A stretch of 14,705 nt of DNA from JBIOJM01 sp044450785 (lineage in GTDB: Bacteria > Planctomycetota > Planctomycetia > Isosphaerales > Isosphaeraceae), in NCBI GenBank assembly GCA_044450785.1, contig JBIOJM010000262.1, positions 1-14,705 of the forward strand. Reading direction: 5' to 3'. Position 1 is the first letter of the stretch, and the number at the start of each line of letters is the position of its first letter. Of this stretch, positions 1-7,644 are shown piece by piece. The notes beneath the pieces are model-generated. The model saw only the letters and a program-made list of their open reading frames with translations. It made no database searches and was not told where the DNA came from. The translations under genes were made by a program, and so were the position numbers.

Positions 1-330
1 CGATCCCTGCTTGGCCTAAAGTCGCCAACCAACGCGAGTGCGATCGATGCCCATACGGGACCGAACAGTTGCGGCCCATCTGAATCAGGTGGCATGCCGG
101 CCCTCCGCACGTACCATCCTCGCGAGTTCTGGATGACGATGACGACCCGCCTTTCGCCCCGCCTCGAGGGCTCACCCGCCGGTTTCCGGATCAACCGACT
201 TGCCCGCAGTATCCATTTAATGTTAAACTTTCGTGTGACTCTGGTGAAACACGCCAATGACCTGCCCGCTGACCTACCGATAATCCGCTACGTTTCCATC
301 CCCGAGGTGTTCCAACGAGGGAGTGGTGCG
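1..330. other. Leader region without a recognisable gene
   Basis: I see no convincing coding sequence here. The DUF1501 reading frame stays open upstream to position 94, but that extension has no family similarity and precedes a good ribosome-binding site and Tat signal, so I treat it as noncoding. The only compositional change is an AT-rich patch at about 211-232 in otherwise GC-rich DNA, listed separately as a weak promoter candidate. Confidence 0.6.
200..229 (+). promoter_or_regulatory. Weak candidate promoter for the first DUF1501 gene
   Basis: TTGCCC at 200-205 (4/6 to the -35 consensus) and TAAACT at 224-229 (4/6 to the -10 consensus) are separated by 18 bases and lie in the only AT-rich patch upstream of the DUF1501 start. 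Transcription would start about 95 bases before the ATG at 331. The match is weak, and sigma-70 consensus rules are only an approximation in planctomycetes. Confidence 0.22.
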
Positions 331-1662
331 ATGCTCAACTTCAGGCTGGGTTTGAATCGAAGCTGCGATCGAGTGACGCGGCGCGATCTGCTCCGAGTGG
401 GATCGCTGGCCACTCTGGGGCTTACATTGCCTCGTTTCCTGGAACTCACGGCACGCGCGTCGGCGGTCAAGACGGGCAGTGACGTGTCGTGCATCCTGCT
501 CTGGCTGCAAGGTGGGATCAGCCATATCGACAGTTTCGACCCCAAGCCGAAGGCGCCCCCGGAAATCCGCGGCGAGTTCGGTGCGATCGCGACCAACGTC
601 CCGGGGATCATGCTCTGCGACCCCCTCCCCAAACTGGCGCAACACCAGGACAAGTATTCGATCCTCCGCTCGCTCAACCCGCGGAACGGGTCGCATGGCG
701 TGGCCGACGCATACATGATGACGGGGCATCCCTTCAACCAGGCATTGACCTATCCGGCTTTTGGGGCCGTGGTCGCCAAGGAGGAGGGGGACCGTAAGTC
801 GATGCCTCCTTACATTCAGCTTGGCACGTCGATCGACCAGAAGTATGGCGGCGGCGCGGCCGGGTTCCTGGGCGATCAGTACAACCCGTTCATCTTGCCG
901 GGCGATGCGTCGAATCCGAAGTATTCGGTCCGCGACGTCGTGCTGCCCGGAGGGATCGACCGGAGCCGGTTCCAGGCCCGCATGAAGGCGCTCCATGCGG
1001 TGGATACCTGGCAGAGGCGGATGGAGAACGAGTCGGGCTCGGCAACGCTCCAGGCGGCCGACACGTTCTACCAGAAGGCTTATAACCTGATCACCGCTCC
1101 CCACGCCAAGAAGGCGTTCGACATTCACTCGGAAGATCCGAAAATACGCGATCGCTACGGGCGGAACTCGCTGGGCCAGGCTTGCTTGCTCGCGCGGCGA
1201 TTGATCGAGGGGGGCGTCCGGTTCGTCACCGTCACCGACGGCGGTTGGGATACCCATACCGACAACTTCAGGGCTCTGAAGACTCGTCTCCTGCCACGGC
1301 TCGACGGGGCCGTCTCGAGCCTGCTGCAGGATCTGTCCGACCGGGGCATGCTCGAACAAACTCTGGTTGTTGTCCTGAGCGATTTCGGCCGCACGCCCAA
1401 GGTTAACCCGTCGGCGGGTCGCGACCACTGGTCGACGGCCAGTATTGCGTTACTGGCCGGGGGCGGAATGCGGCCAGGCTTGGCCGTCGGCCAGACCGAC
1501 GCGCTCGCCGAGCTACCGACCGAGGCGCCCTATTACACCGAGGACGTGGCGGCGACCATTTATCATTATCTGGGCATCCCGCTCGACACGACCCACACCA
1601 CGCCCGATGGCCGTCCGGTCCGGGTTAATTATGACGGGCGAGTGATCCGAGAGCTCGTGTGA
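331..1662 (+). CDS. DUF1501 domain protein with Tat-like signal (first copy)
   Basis: This encodes a 443-residue DUF1501 protein, a family related to the alkaline-phosphatase/sulfatase fold and very abundant in planctomycetes; its reaction is not established. I chose the ATG at 331 because AGGGAG lies just upstream and because it places a twin-arginine motif (TRRDLLRVG, Arg17-Arg18) and a hydrophobic stretch at the N terminus, suggesting folded export by Tat. Family hallmarks are WLQGGISHIDSFDPKP near residues 53-68, GVRFVTVTDGGWDTH in the middle, DFGRTP at 351-356 and GRDHW at 363-367. The C-terminal DGRPV segment is typical. It is followed after 165 bases by the DUF1549/DUF1553 gene, its usual genomic partner, although the partner more often comes first. 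It is clearly divergent from the second DUF1501 in this window. The family call is firm; function is unknown. Confidence 0.93.
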   Translation: MLNFRLGLNRSCDRVTRRDLLRVGSLATLGLTLPRFLELTARASAVKTGSDVSCILLWLQGGISHIDSFDPKPKAPPEIRGEFGAIATNVPGIMLCDPLPKLAQHQDKYSILRSLNPRNGSHGVADAYMMTGHPFNQALTYPAFGAVVAKEEGDRKSMPPYIQLGTSIDQKYGGGAAGFLGDQYNPFILPGDASNPKYSVRDVVLPGGIDRSRFQARMKALHAVDTWQRRMENESGSATLQAADTFYQKAYNLITAPHAKKAFDIHSEDPKIRDRYGRNSLGQACLLARRLIEGGVRFVTVTDGGWDTHTDNFRALKTRLLPRLDGAVSSLLQDLSDRGMLEQTLVVVLSDFGRTPKVNPSAGRDHWSTASIALLAGGGMRPGLAVGQTDALAELPTEAPYYTEDVAATIYHYLGIPLDTTHTTPDGRPVRVNYDGRVIRELV

Positions 1663-1680
1663 TCTGATCGGATCTGATCG
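1661..1680. repeat. Two tandem copies of a 10-bp unit
   Basis: GATCTGATCG occurs twice in a row immediately after the first DUF1501 stop. The unit contains GATC at both ends. I see no hairpin or T-run that would make it a terminator; it may be a chance or slippage repeat. Confidence 0.5.
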
Positions 1681-1716
1681 ACGGCGGCGCCACAGGCAGG
1701 CAAGCGGCTGCATCCC

Positions 1717-1745
1717 TTGTCCGCGGCGATCGTTTCCTGCACAAT
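1717..1745 (+). promoter_or_regulatory. Candidate promoter for the DUF1549/DUF1553 gene
   Basis: TTGTCC (1717-1722) and CACAAT (1740-1745) are separated by 17 bases, each matching 4 of 6 consensus positions. They lie in the 165-base gap before the DUF1549/DUF1553 start and would give a leader of about 75 bases. That leader contains two short 5-bp inverted repeats. This is a weak call based on spacing. Confidence 0.27.
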
Positions 1746-1827
1746 GGTGATCAAGACGACCGAGGTCGCCCCGCGTCCCCACCGTAGGGACAAGGGCGGC
1801 GCGACCTTCGCCGTGGAAGAGACCTCC

Positions 1828-4149
1828 ATGCCCTTGGCTTCACGCCAGCTCACCCCGCTCCGCCTGGCTCTCCTTTTCGTGCTCGCCACGGGTGCGATGG
1901 CCGGCGATCAGCCATCCGGGCCGGTTGGTTACGCCGCGCCCGAAACCTTTAACGGTGAGCAGCGGAGCCACTGGGCTTATCAGCCCGTAAAACAGGTTGA
2001 ACCCCCCGCGGTCAAGGAGGCCTCCTGGATTCGCAACCCGATCGACCGGTTCATCCTGGCCGAGCTTGAGGAGCTGGGCCTGGCGCACGCCCCCGAGGCG
2101 GATCGAGTGGCCTTGATCCGGCGCGTGACCTTCGACCTCACCGGCGTTCCGCCGTCGCCCGACGAGCTGGCCGCTTTCCAGAACGACGGCCGGCCGGACG
2201 CCTACGAATGGCTGGTCGATCGCTTGCTCGCGAGCCCGCGCTACGGCGAGCGAGCGGGCCAGCACTGGCTCGACCTGGCTCATTACGCGGATTCGAACGG
2301 CTACGAGCTCGATGCCGAGCGCCCCGACGCCTGGCGTTATCGCGACTGGGTCGTGCACGCCCTGAATGCCGATCTTCCCTACAATCGCTTCCTGAGCATG
2401 CAACTGGCCGGGGATGATCTCATGCCGGGCGATCGCGACGCCCTGATCGCGACGGGCTTCTGCCGTTGCGGCCCGCGAGAGGTTGTGGGCGGGAACGTCA
2501 TCCCCCAGGTCAAGCGACAGTCGGAGCTGATCGAGATCACGGGCACTGTCGGCTCGGTCTTCCTCGGCCTGACGATCGGCTGCGCCCGGTGTCACGATCA
2601 CAAGTTCGATGCGATCCCCACGACGGACTATTACCGGCTCCAGGCATTTTTCGCCGCCTCGGAGCTGACCGACGTATCGATGGCTTCCCCGGCCGAGAAC
2701 GACGCGTTCGCGGCCGCCCAGAAAGCCATCGAGCAGAAGACAGCGCCGAAGAAGCGAGAGCTCGCCCAGCTCGAGGCCCCGTTTCGGGAGGCCCTCAAGG
2801 CGCGGAAGCTGACCATGCTCAGCGCCGCTGAACGCGCCGTCATGAACACGCCGGAGAAGGAGCGGACTGAAGGGCAGAAACGGCTGGCCAAGGGGCTGGA
2901 GACGTCCTTGCGGATCACCTGGGAGGAAGTCGCCGCGGCCGTCGCGGCCAGCCCCGCCGTCCACGCCCGTCGCGAGCGGCTCAAGCGCGCGATCTACGAG
3001 ATCGAGCGGACGCTTCCCCGTCCTCCCGCGCACGCGATGGCACTGGTCGATCAGAAGTCGAAGGCAGCCGATACGTTCGTACTCCGCCGCGGTGATTACC
3101 AGAACCGCGGTCCGAAGGTCACCCCGCGGCCGCCGGGCGTGATCCTGGCCTCGCAGCCGGCCGGCGCGTTCACCCCGCCGGCGAGCGTACCCAAGGGTGA
3201 CAAGACCGGCCGGCGCGCGGCCCTGGCGAAATGGCTGGTCGGTCCTGACAACCCCTTGACGGCCCGGGTCATCGTCAACCGGCTGTGGCAGGACCACTTC
3301 GGCCGAGGAATCGTGGCGACGGCGAGCGATTTCGGCATGCGGGGCGAGCCCCCTTCCCATCCCGCGCTGCTCGACTGGCTCGCCTCCGAGCTGCTCGCCC
3401 GCGGTTGGCGCCAGAAGCCGCTGCATCGCTTGATGGTGACCTCGGCCACGTACCGCCAGTCGAGCAGGCCGGACTCGAACCTGGCCACCGCCGACCCCGA
3501 AAACTCGGTGTTCGCCCGGATGAACCGCCGCCGGCTCGATGCCGAGGGCGTTCGCGACGCGATGCTGGCCGTTGCCGGCGAGCTCAATCAAAAGATGGGC
3601 GGGCCGGGTGTGCTGGCACCGCTCGAGAAGGAGGTCGAGGACCTGATCTTCACGGAGGCGGAGGCGGTCGACCTCTGGCCCGAGGATCGCGATCCGGCCG
3701 AGCACGCGCGGCGCTCCCTGTATCTGTTTCGCAAGCGAAATGTAAGCTACCCGCTTTTCGACGCTTTCGACGCGCCCGACACTCTGAGCGCCTGCCCCCG
3801 CCGCGCGACCAGTACCCACGCGCTTCAAGCCCTGACGTTGCTCAACAGCGAGTTTGCGGCGGGGAGGGCCCGGGCCCTGGCGGCGCGCATCCTGCGCGAA
3901 GGAGGCCCGCGGACCGAGGACCGCATCCGCCGTGCCTACCAGCTCGCGCTGGACCGAGAACCGAAATCGTTCGAGACCGAGCGGGCGCGCTCGTTCTTGA
4001 AGACGCAGGCCGATCTGATCAGGCAAGAAAAGCGGCGATCGAACGGCCCGGTGGGCGAGATGGATTCGATCAAGTACGCCGAGGCCGCCGCCTGGGTTGA
4101 CCTTTCCCTCGCATTGCTCAACAGCAATGAGTTCCTTTACGTCCCTTGA
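1828..4149 (+). CDS. DUF1549/DUF1553 (PSD1-type) protein with CxxCH site
   Basis: A 773-residue exported protein. The ATG at 1828 follows a purine-rich GGAAGAGA and begins a Sec-type signal peptide (hydrophobic residues about 9-24, cleavage probably after AMA-GD). The reading frame continues 37 codons upstream, but that stretch has no signal character. DUF1549 starts near residue 70 (NPIDRFILAEL, then FDLTGVPPSP) and includes GCARCHDHKFDAI, with Cys252, Cys255 and His256 forming a CxxCH heme-type motif. Residues about 290-395 are Ala/Glu/Lys-rich and probably helical or coiled coil. DUF1553 follows from about residue 460 (RRAALAKWL, NRLWQDHFGRG) to the C terminus (LLNSNEFLYV). Many relatives carry an extra N-terminal planctomycete cytochrome c domain; here there is no room for one. 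The family usually pairs with DUF1501 proteins, one of which lies on each side. The reaction is unknown. Confidence 0.94.
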   Translation: MPLASRQLTPLRLALLFVLATGAMAGDQPSGPVGYAAPETFNGEQRSHWAYQPVKQVEPPAVKEASWIRNPIDRFILAELEELGLAHAPEADRVALIRRVTFDLTGVPPSPDELAAFQNDGRPDAYEWLVDRLLASPRYGERAGQHWLDLAHYADSNGYELDAERPDAWRYRDWVVHALNADLPYNRFLSMQLAGDDLMPGDRDALIATGFCRCGPREVVGGNVIPQVKRQSELIEITGTVGSVFLGLTIGCARCHDHKFDAIPTTDYYRLQAFFAASELTDVSMASPAENDAFAAAQKAIEQKTAPKKRELAQLEAPFREALKARKLTMLSAAERAVMNTPEKERTEGQKRLAKGLETSLRITWEEVAAAVAASPAVHARRERLKRAIYEIERTLPRPPAHAMALVDQKSKAADTFVLRRGDYQNRGPKVTPRPPGVILASQPAGAFTPPASVPKGDKTGRRAALAKWLVGPDNPLTARVIVNRLWQDHFGRGIVATASDFGMRGEPPSHPALLDWLASELLARGWRQKPLHRLMVTSATYRQSSRPDSNLATADPENSVFARMNRRRLDAEGVRDAMLAVAGELNQKMGGPGVLAPLEKEVEDLIFTEAEAVDLWPEDRDPAEHARRSLYLFRKRNVSYPLFDAFDAPDTLSACPRRATSTHALQALTLLNSEFAAGRARALAARILREGGPRTEDRIRRAYQLALDREPKSFETERARSFLKTQADLIRQEKRRSNGPVGEMDSIKYAEAAAWVDLSLALLNSNEFLYVP

Positions 4150-4200
4150 TCTTGCAGTCACCGGTTCCTCCCGACCGCTAGCCTCGGAGGATTGAGCCCC

Positions 4201-4878
4201 ATGACGACCGCAACTGCAATCGCGAGTAAAACCAGAAGCGCCACCACCCAACCCCCGACTCTGGACGAGCTTGTTGAGCGGCTGGGGGGCATTCCCTTGT
4301 CGCGCATCCTTGTTCAGCCGGCGCTCGGCTCGGCGACCGAGGCCGACTTGCTCGAGGCCCAACGGCGGTATGGCCGGCTCTACGAATTGGTCGACGGAGT
4401 CCTCGTGGAGAAAGGCATGGGATACCGCGAATCGCTGCTGGCAGGTGCATTTATCGAGGCCTTGAGACAGTTCGTGAGGCCTCGAAAACTTGGTCTGGTC
4501 TCCGCGCCTGATGGGACGATCCGCGTCCTCCCGGGCCAGGTTCGGATTCCTGACGTTTCTTTCGCATCATGGGGTAGCCTCCCGGAAGGGAAGGTCCCGG
4601 TGACGCCCATCCCTCCCCTTTCTCCCGACCTTGTCGTCGAAGTGCTGAGCGACTCGAACACGCCGGCTGAGATGGAGCGCAAACGCGGCGAGTACTTCAC
4701 TTCCGGCGTGCGACTGATCTGGGAGGTTGATCCCGAGAGCCGTGTTGTCGCCGTCTACACGCCGGACGGGGCAGTCGCCCTGCTCGACGCCTCGCAGACG
4801 CTAAACGGCGGAGCCGTCCTGCCCGGATTTACTTTGAACCTCAGCGAACTGTTCGCGGAGCTGGATGAGCTCGCTTGA
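4201..4878 (+). CDS. Uma2 family (DUF820) PD-(D/E)XK nuclease-like protein
   Basis: A 225-residue cytoplasmic protein of the Uma2/DUF820 restriction-endonuclease-like family. The start is the ATG at 4201, 10 bases after GGAGG (4186-4190); a TTG at 4192 is too close to that site. The core shows the family pattern: IPDVSF (first acidic residue), DLVVEVLSDSN (second acidic residue), then KRGEYF and LIWEVDPESR. These supply the Asp, Glu and Lys expected of a PD-(D/E)XK active site. An N-terminal segment (about residues 1-60) with ILVQPALG and YELVDGVLVEK is typical of planctomycete versions. Members are often highly multiplied in planctomycete and cyanobacterial genomes, and their targets are mostly unknown. 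It lies 51 bases after the DUF1553 stop and 56 bases before the next DUF1501 start, splitting a common gene pair. No antitoxin-like partner is adjacent. Confidence 0.9.
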   Translation: MTTATAIASKTRSATTQPPTLDELVERLGGIPLSRILVQPALGSATEADLLEAQRRYGRLYELVDGVLVEKGMGYRESLLAGAFIEALRQFVRPRKLGLVSAPDGTIRVLPGQVRIPDVSFASWGSLPEGKVPVTPIPPLSPDLVVEVLSDSNTPAEMERKRGEYFTSGVRLIWEVDPESRVVAVYTPDGAVALLDASQTLNGGAVLPGFTLNLSELFAELDELA

Positions 4879-4934
4879 TTCTCTGAGGATGCGATCGGTC
4901 GTCGTCGATCCAGACTTCAGCAAGGAACATGAAA

Positions 4935-6386
4935 ATGCCCGACTCTCGTCCACATCGATGTCCCGGCCCGCAACCGTTCCAGCCGCGGAGCCGTCGCGAA
5001 TTCTTCAAGCTGGCGGGCGGCGGATTTGGTCTCCTGGGCCTGGCTGATCTGCTGGCGCGCGACGGACTGGCTGCTGCACCGGACAGTCCGCTGGCTCCCA
5101 GGGCGGGCCAGTTGCCTGCCCGGGCCAAGCGCTGCATTTTCCTGTTCATGACGGGTGGGCCGAGCCAGATCGACCTGTTCGATCCGAAGCCGCTCTTGAA
5201 TCAGCTCGACTCACAACCTCTGCCGCCGAGCTTTGGCAAGATTCACAGCCAGTTCCTCGAAGCCGACCCGCTTTGCCTCGGCAGCCACCGTAAGTGGGGC
5301 AAGTACGGGCAATCGGGGATGGACATGTCGGACCTGGTACCGCACCTGCATCCGCATGCCGATAACATCGCACTCGTTCGATCGTGTTACGCGGATAGCG
5401 TGATCCACGCCCCGGCGATGTACCAGATGAACACGGGACGGGTCATGATGGGTTTTCCCAGCCTGGGGAGCTGGGTCACCTACGGGCTGGGCTCGGAAAG
5501 TGACAACCTGCCGTCCTATGTCGTGATGACTCAGCCCGAGGGAACGCCCGAGGGAGGCGCGCCGTGCTGGGGGGCGGGGTTTCTACCCGCCCATCACCAG
5601 GGGACGCTGTTCCGTAGCGGCTCCGTGCCCATCGTCAATCTCAAGCCTCTGGACGGGGTCTCGCTTCCCCGGCAGCGGCGGACGCTCGACTTGCTGCGGG
5701 CGATGAACGAGCAAGACCTCGACCCCGCCGATACCGAGCTGTCGGCGCGGATCGCGACTTACGAGCTGGCCTTCCGCATGCAGAGCGCCGCCCCCGAGGC
5801 GGTTGATCTGGCTCGTGAGTCCGAAGCGACCAAAATCCTGTACGGCCTGGACGATCCCCGAACCGTCGAGTTTGGGACCCGTTGCTTGCTGGCGCGTCGA
5901 CTGGTCGAGCGGGGCGTCCGGTTCGTCCAGCTCTACTCCGGCGGAGGCCCGGTCGCCGTTCAGTGGGACGCGCACGACGATCTCGACGCCAACCACGAGA
6001 AGATGTGCGGGATGACCGATAAGCCGGTGGCAGCCCTCCTGACCGACCTCCAGCGAACGGGCCTGCTCGAGGATACACTGGTCGTCTGGGGGGGCGAATT
6101 CGGCCGGACTCCCGTCCGGCAAGGAGGCGGCCGCGGCCGAGACCACAACGCCACCGGCTTCACCATGTGGATGGCCGGCGGAGGCATCAAGGGGGGCACG
6201 ATCGTCGGCGCCACGGATGAAGCCGGTCTCAAGGCCATCGAGGACCGCGCCCACATCAACGACATCCACGCCACGATCCTTCGCCTCATGGGCCTTGACC
6301 ACAAGCAACTGACCTTCCCGCACAACGGCCGCGACGAGCGGCTCACCGACGTCGGCGGCCGCGTGCTGAAGAAATTGCTGGCGTGA
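4935..6386 (+). CDS. DUF1501 domain protein with Tat signal (second copy)
   Basis: A 483-residue DUF1501 protein. Two in-frame ATGs exist, at 4929 and 4935; I prefer 4935 because the AAGGA at 4922-4926 is then 8 bases away rather than 2. The N terminus has a near-classic Tat motif, SRREFFK (Arg20-Arg21), followed by a Gly/Leu-rich hydrophobic segment ending at LAAA. Diagnostic segments are FLFMTGGPSQIDLFDPKP, HAPAMYQMNTGR, GVRFVQLYSGGG, GGEFGRTP (Glu388 to Pro393), GRDHN (401-405) and the C-terminal HNGRDERLTDVGG. This is the common form of the family found downstream of DUF1549/DUF1553 genes, so it is probably the original partner of the gene ending at 4149, now separated by the Uma2 gene. 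It is probably co-transcribed with the genes upstream. Its stop lies one base from the stop of the convergent reductase gene. Confidence 0.94.
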   Translation: MPDSRPHRCPGPQPFQPRSRREFFKLAGGGFGLLGLADLLARDGLAAAPDSPLAPRAGQLPARAKRCIFLFMTGGPSQIDLFDPKPLLNQLDSQPLPPSFGKIHSQFLEADPLCLGSHRKWGKYGQSGMDMSDLVPHLHPHADNIALVRSCYADSVIHAPAMYQMNTGRVMMGFPSLGSWVTYGLGSESDNLPSYVVMTQPEGTPEGGAPCWGAGFLPAHHQGTLFRSGSVPIVNLKPLDGVSLPRQRRTLDLLRAMNEQDLDPADTELSARIATYELAFRMQSAAPEAVDLARESEATKILYGLDDPRTVEFGTRCLLARRLVERGVRFVQLYSGGGPVAVQWDAHDDLDANHEKMCGMTDKPVAALLTDLQRTGLLEDTLVVWGGEFGRTPVRQGGGRGRDHNATGFTMWMAGGGIKGGTIVGATDEAGLKAIEDRAHINDIHATILRLMGLDHKQLTFPHNGRDERLTDVGGRVLKKLLA

Positions 6387-6387
6387 T

Positions 6388-7431
6388 CTAGCCGATCTCG
6401 GTCGCAAACCCGTGCTGCTTGCGATGGAACTGGCCGTCGAAGACCTTGGAGGTCTTGAACAGCTCGAAGCGGCCATCGCCCGCATAGGGGCGAACCTTGG
6501 CTTCGACGGCGGCCTTCTCCTCGGCCGTCATCGGCTTGAACGCACGGACGATCGCCAGGTTCTGCTCCAGGACCTTCTCCGAGTCGATCCCCGAGACGAG
6601 CGTCGCGATCGGCAGCGAGAACACGTAGCGCAGCGCCTCTTCGATCGAGATCACGCCGTCGGCCACGATCTTGCCGGTGCCTCCCAGGCTCTTCATGCCG
6701 ATGGGCGCGATCCCGCGCTGGTTCAGCACGGGAAGGACCTTGTGCTGGAAGCTGCGGAACTGGCCGTCCATCACGTTGAGCGGCATCTGGACGGTGGCCC
6801 ACTGATAAGGCTTATCCAGCATCTTGAGGTGGATCGACGGGTCTTTGTGGCCCGTGAAGCCCAGGAAGCGGATTTTCCCCTGCTCCTTGGCCTTGAGGGC
6901 TGTTTCGATGGCGCCCCCGCTGGCGAAAATCCAGTCCGGGTCGTTGTCGTAGACGATTTCGTGGAACTGCCAGAGGTCGAGATGGTCGGTGCGCAGCCGG
7001 CGGAGGCTGTCCTCCAGGTGAGACTGCGCGTCCCTGGCGGTCCGGCCGCAGCACTTGGTCATGAGGAAGACGTTGTCCCGACGGTTTCCCTGTGAGATCG
7101 CCTTGCCCATGCGGTCTTCGGCCGCGCCGTTGTGATAGTCCCAGGCGTTGTCGAGGAAGGTGATCCCCTCGTCGATCGCTCGCTGGATCAGCCTGATGCT
7201 GCCGTTCTCGTCCTGATGGACGCTGCTGTGGAAGCCGCCCAGACAGATCATGGTGACGTTCTCACCGGTCCGCCCCAGAGGCCGCAAGGGTATGCCCGCG
7301 GCATTGGCGGCGGGCGCAGCCGCGGCTTCGGCCGTGACGAGCGCAGCCGTCGCCAGCCCGGCACTCGCTTGCATGAATTCCCGCCGGCTGGGGTCGGCGT
7401 TCTTACTGGACTTGGGCATCGGGTGCATCAT
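6388..7431 (-). CDS. Aldo/keto reductase with Tat signal peptide
   Basis: A 347-residue aldo/keto reductase. The start is set by AGGAGG at 7441-7446, 9 bases before the ATG at 7431; an in-frame ATG at 7449 would overlap that site. The N terminus has SRREFMQ (Arg16-Arg17) followed by an Ala-rich hydrophobic stretch ending near residue 46, a Tat signal. The catalytic tetrad is complete: Asp94 and Tyr99 (FLDNAWDY), Lys126 (FLMTKC) and His157 (LWQFHE). PLGRTGENV and GFTGHKDPSIHL are also typical. The family reduces aldehydes or ketones with NAD(P)H; export by Tat would allow it to fold with its cofactor first. The substrate is unknown. It diverges from the DUF1080-larA pair across 143 bases, which suggests linked expression and a role in sugar or ketosugar metabolism, though this is inference. 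Confidence 0.93.
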   Translation of the reverse strand: MMHPMPKSSKNADPSRREFMQASAGLATAALVTAEAAAAPAANAAGIPLRPLGRTGENVTMICLGGFHSSVHQDENGSIRLIQRAIDEGITFLDNAWDYHNGAAEDRMGKAISQGNRRDNVFLMTKCCGRTARDAQSHLEDSLRRLRTDHLDLWQFHEIVYDNDPDWIFASGGAIETALKAKEQGKIRFLGFTGHKDPSIHLKMLDKPYQWATVQMPLNVMDGQFRSFQHKVLPVLNQRGIAPIGMKSLGGTGKIVADGVISIEEALRYVFSLPIATLVSGIDSEKVLEQNLAIVRAFKPMTAEEKAAVEAKVRPYAGDGRFELFKTSKVFDGQFHRKQHGFATEIG

Positions 7432-7440
7432 GAGAGGAAG

Positions 7441-7446
7441 CCTCCT
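7441..7446 (-). promoter_or_regulatory. Strong Shine-Dalgarno site fixing the reductase start
   Basis: AGGAGG on the minus strand lies 9 bases before ATG 7431. The longer open frame from ATG 7449 would run through this site, so the shorter start is preferred. Confidence 0.75.
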
Positions 7447-7482
7447 CATTGTTCGGAATCCTCGGGACAGGCCACAGCGGAA

Positions 7483-7512
7483 ATGGTAACCTCAAAGGAA
7501 GCCGGCTGTCGA
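7483..7512 (-). promoter_or_regulatory. Candidate promoter for the aldo/keto reductase
   Basis: On the minus strand TCGACA (7507-7512, 5/6 to the -35 consensus) and TACCAT (7483-7488, 4/6 to the -10 consensus) are 18 bases apart, with the start codon about 50 bases further on. The -35 element overlaps the loop of the hairpin at 7501-7521. Confidence 0.27.
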
Positions 7513-7521
7513 CCAGCCGGC
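7501..7521. repeat. Perfect 8-bp inverted repeat in the divergent intergenic region
   Basis: GCCGGCTG (7501-7508) and CAGCCGGC (7514-7521) flank the 5-base loop TCGAC. The stem is perfect and very GC-rich. No T-run follows on the plus strand, and on the minus strand the downstream bases are only mixed TTCCTTT, so it is not a clear terminator. It could be an operator between the divergent genes or part of a dispersed palindrome. Confidence 0.75.
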
Positions 7522-7523
7522 CC

Positions 7524-7644
7524 AAGGATGAAGGCTGAAGGATAAAGGATGAGTCGGAAAGAGAGGGCTAAGCGATGAGTCGAAAAGAAAAACGTGGCAT
7601 CCGAGAAGGTCTTATTCATCCTTCATCCTTCATCCTTCATCCTT
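7524..7644. repeat. 29-bp inverted repeat built from a TCATCCT heptamer
   Basis: The right arm (7616-7644) consists of four TCATCCT units plus one extra T. The left arm (7524-7552) is its inverse complement with 27 of 29 positions matching (AAGGATGAAGG and related units). The 63 bases between them contain the apparent DUF1080 start codon at 7575. The right arm is translated as part of the DUF1080 N terminus (HPSSFILHPF). A transcript across this region could form a long hairpin around the start. Confidence 0.8.

Noticed and set aside
94..330. N-terminal extension of the first DUF1501 gene
   Set aside because: The extra 79 codons show no family similarity and would bury the Tat signal; ATG 331 has a good ribosome-binding site.
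274..1428. 384-codon minus-strand frame opposite the first DUF1501 gene
   Set aside because: Antisense shadow; no recognisable motif and no plausible ribosome-binding site.
4192..4200. TTG start for the Uma2 gene
   Set aside because: It lies one base from the GGAGG; ATG 4201 has workable spacing.
1840..4362. 840-codon open frame on the minus strand opposite the DUF1549/DUF1553 gene
   Set aside because: It lacks family features, is Arg/Gly/Gln-rich, and lies antisense to a gene with clear domains; long antisense frames are expected in GC-rich coding DNA.
7616..7644. TCATCCT units as a CRISPR-like or phase-variable array
   Set aside because: The units are contiguous 7-mers without spacers. 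With four units slippage is conceivable, and 7 bases would shift the frame, but the likely start is uncertain, so I do not claim phase variation.
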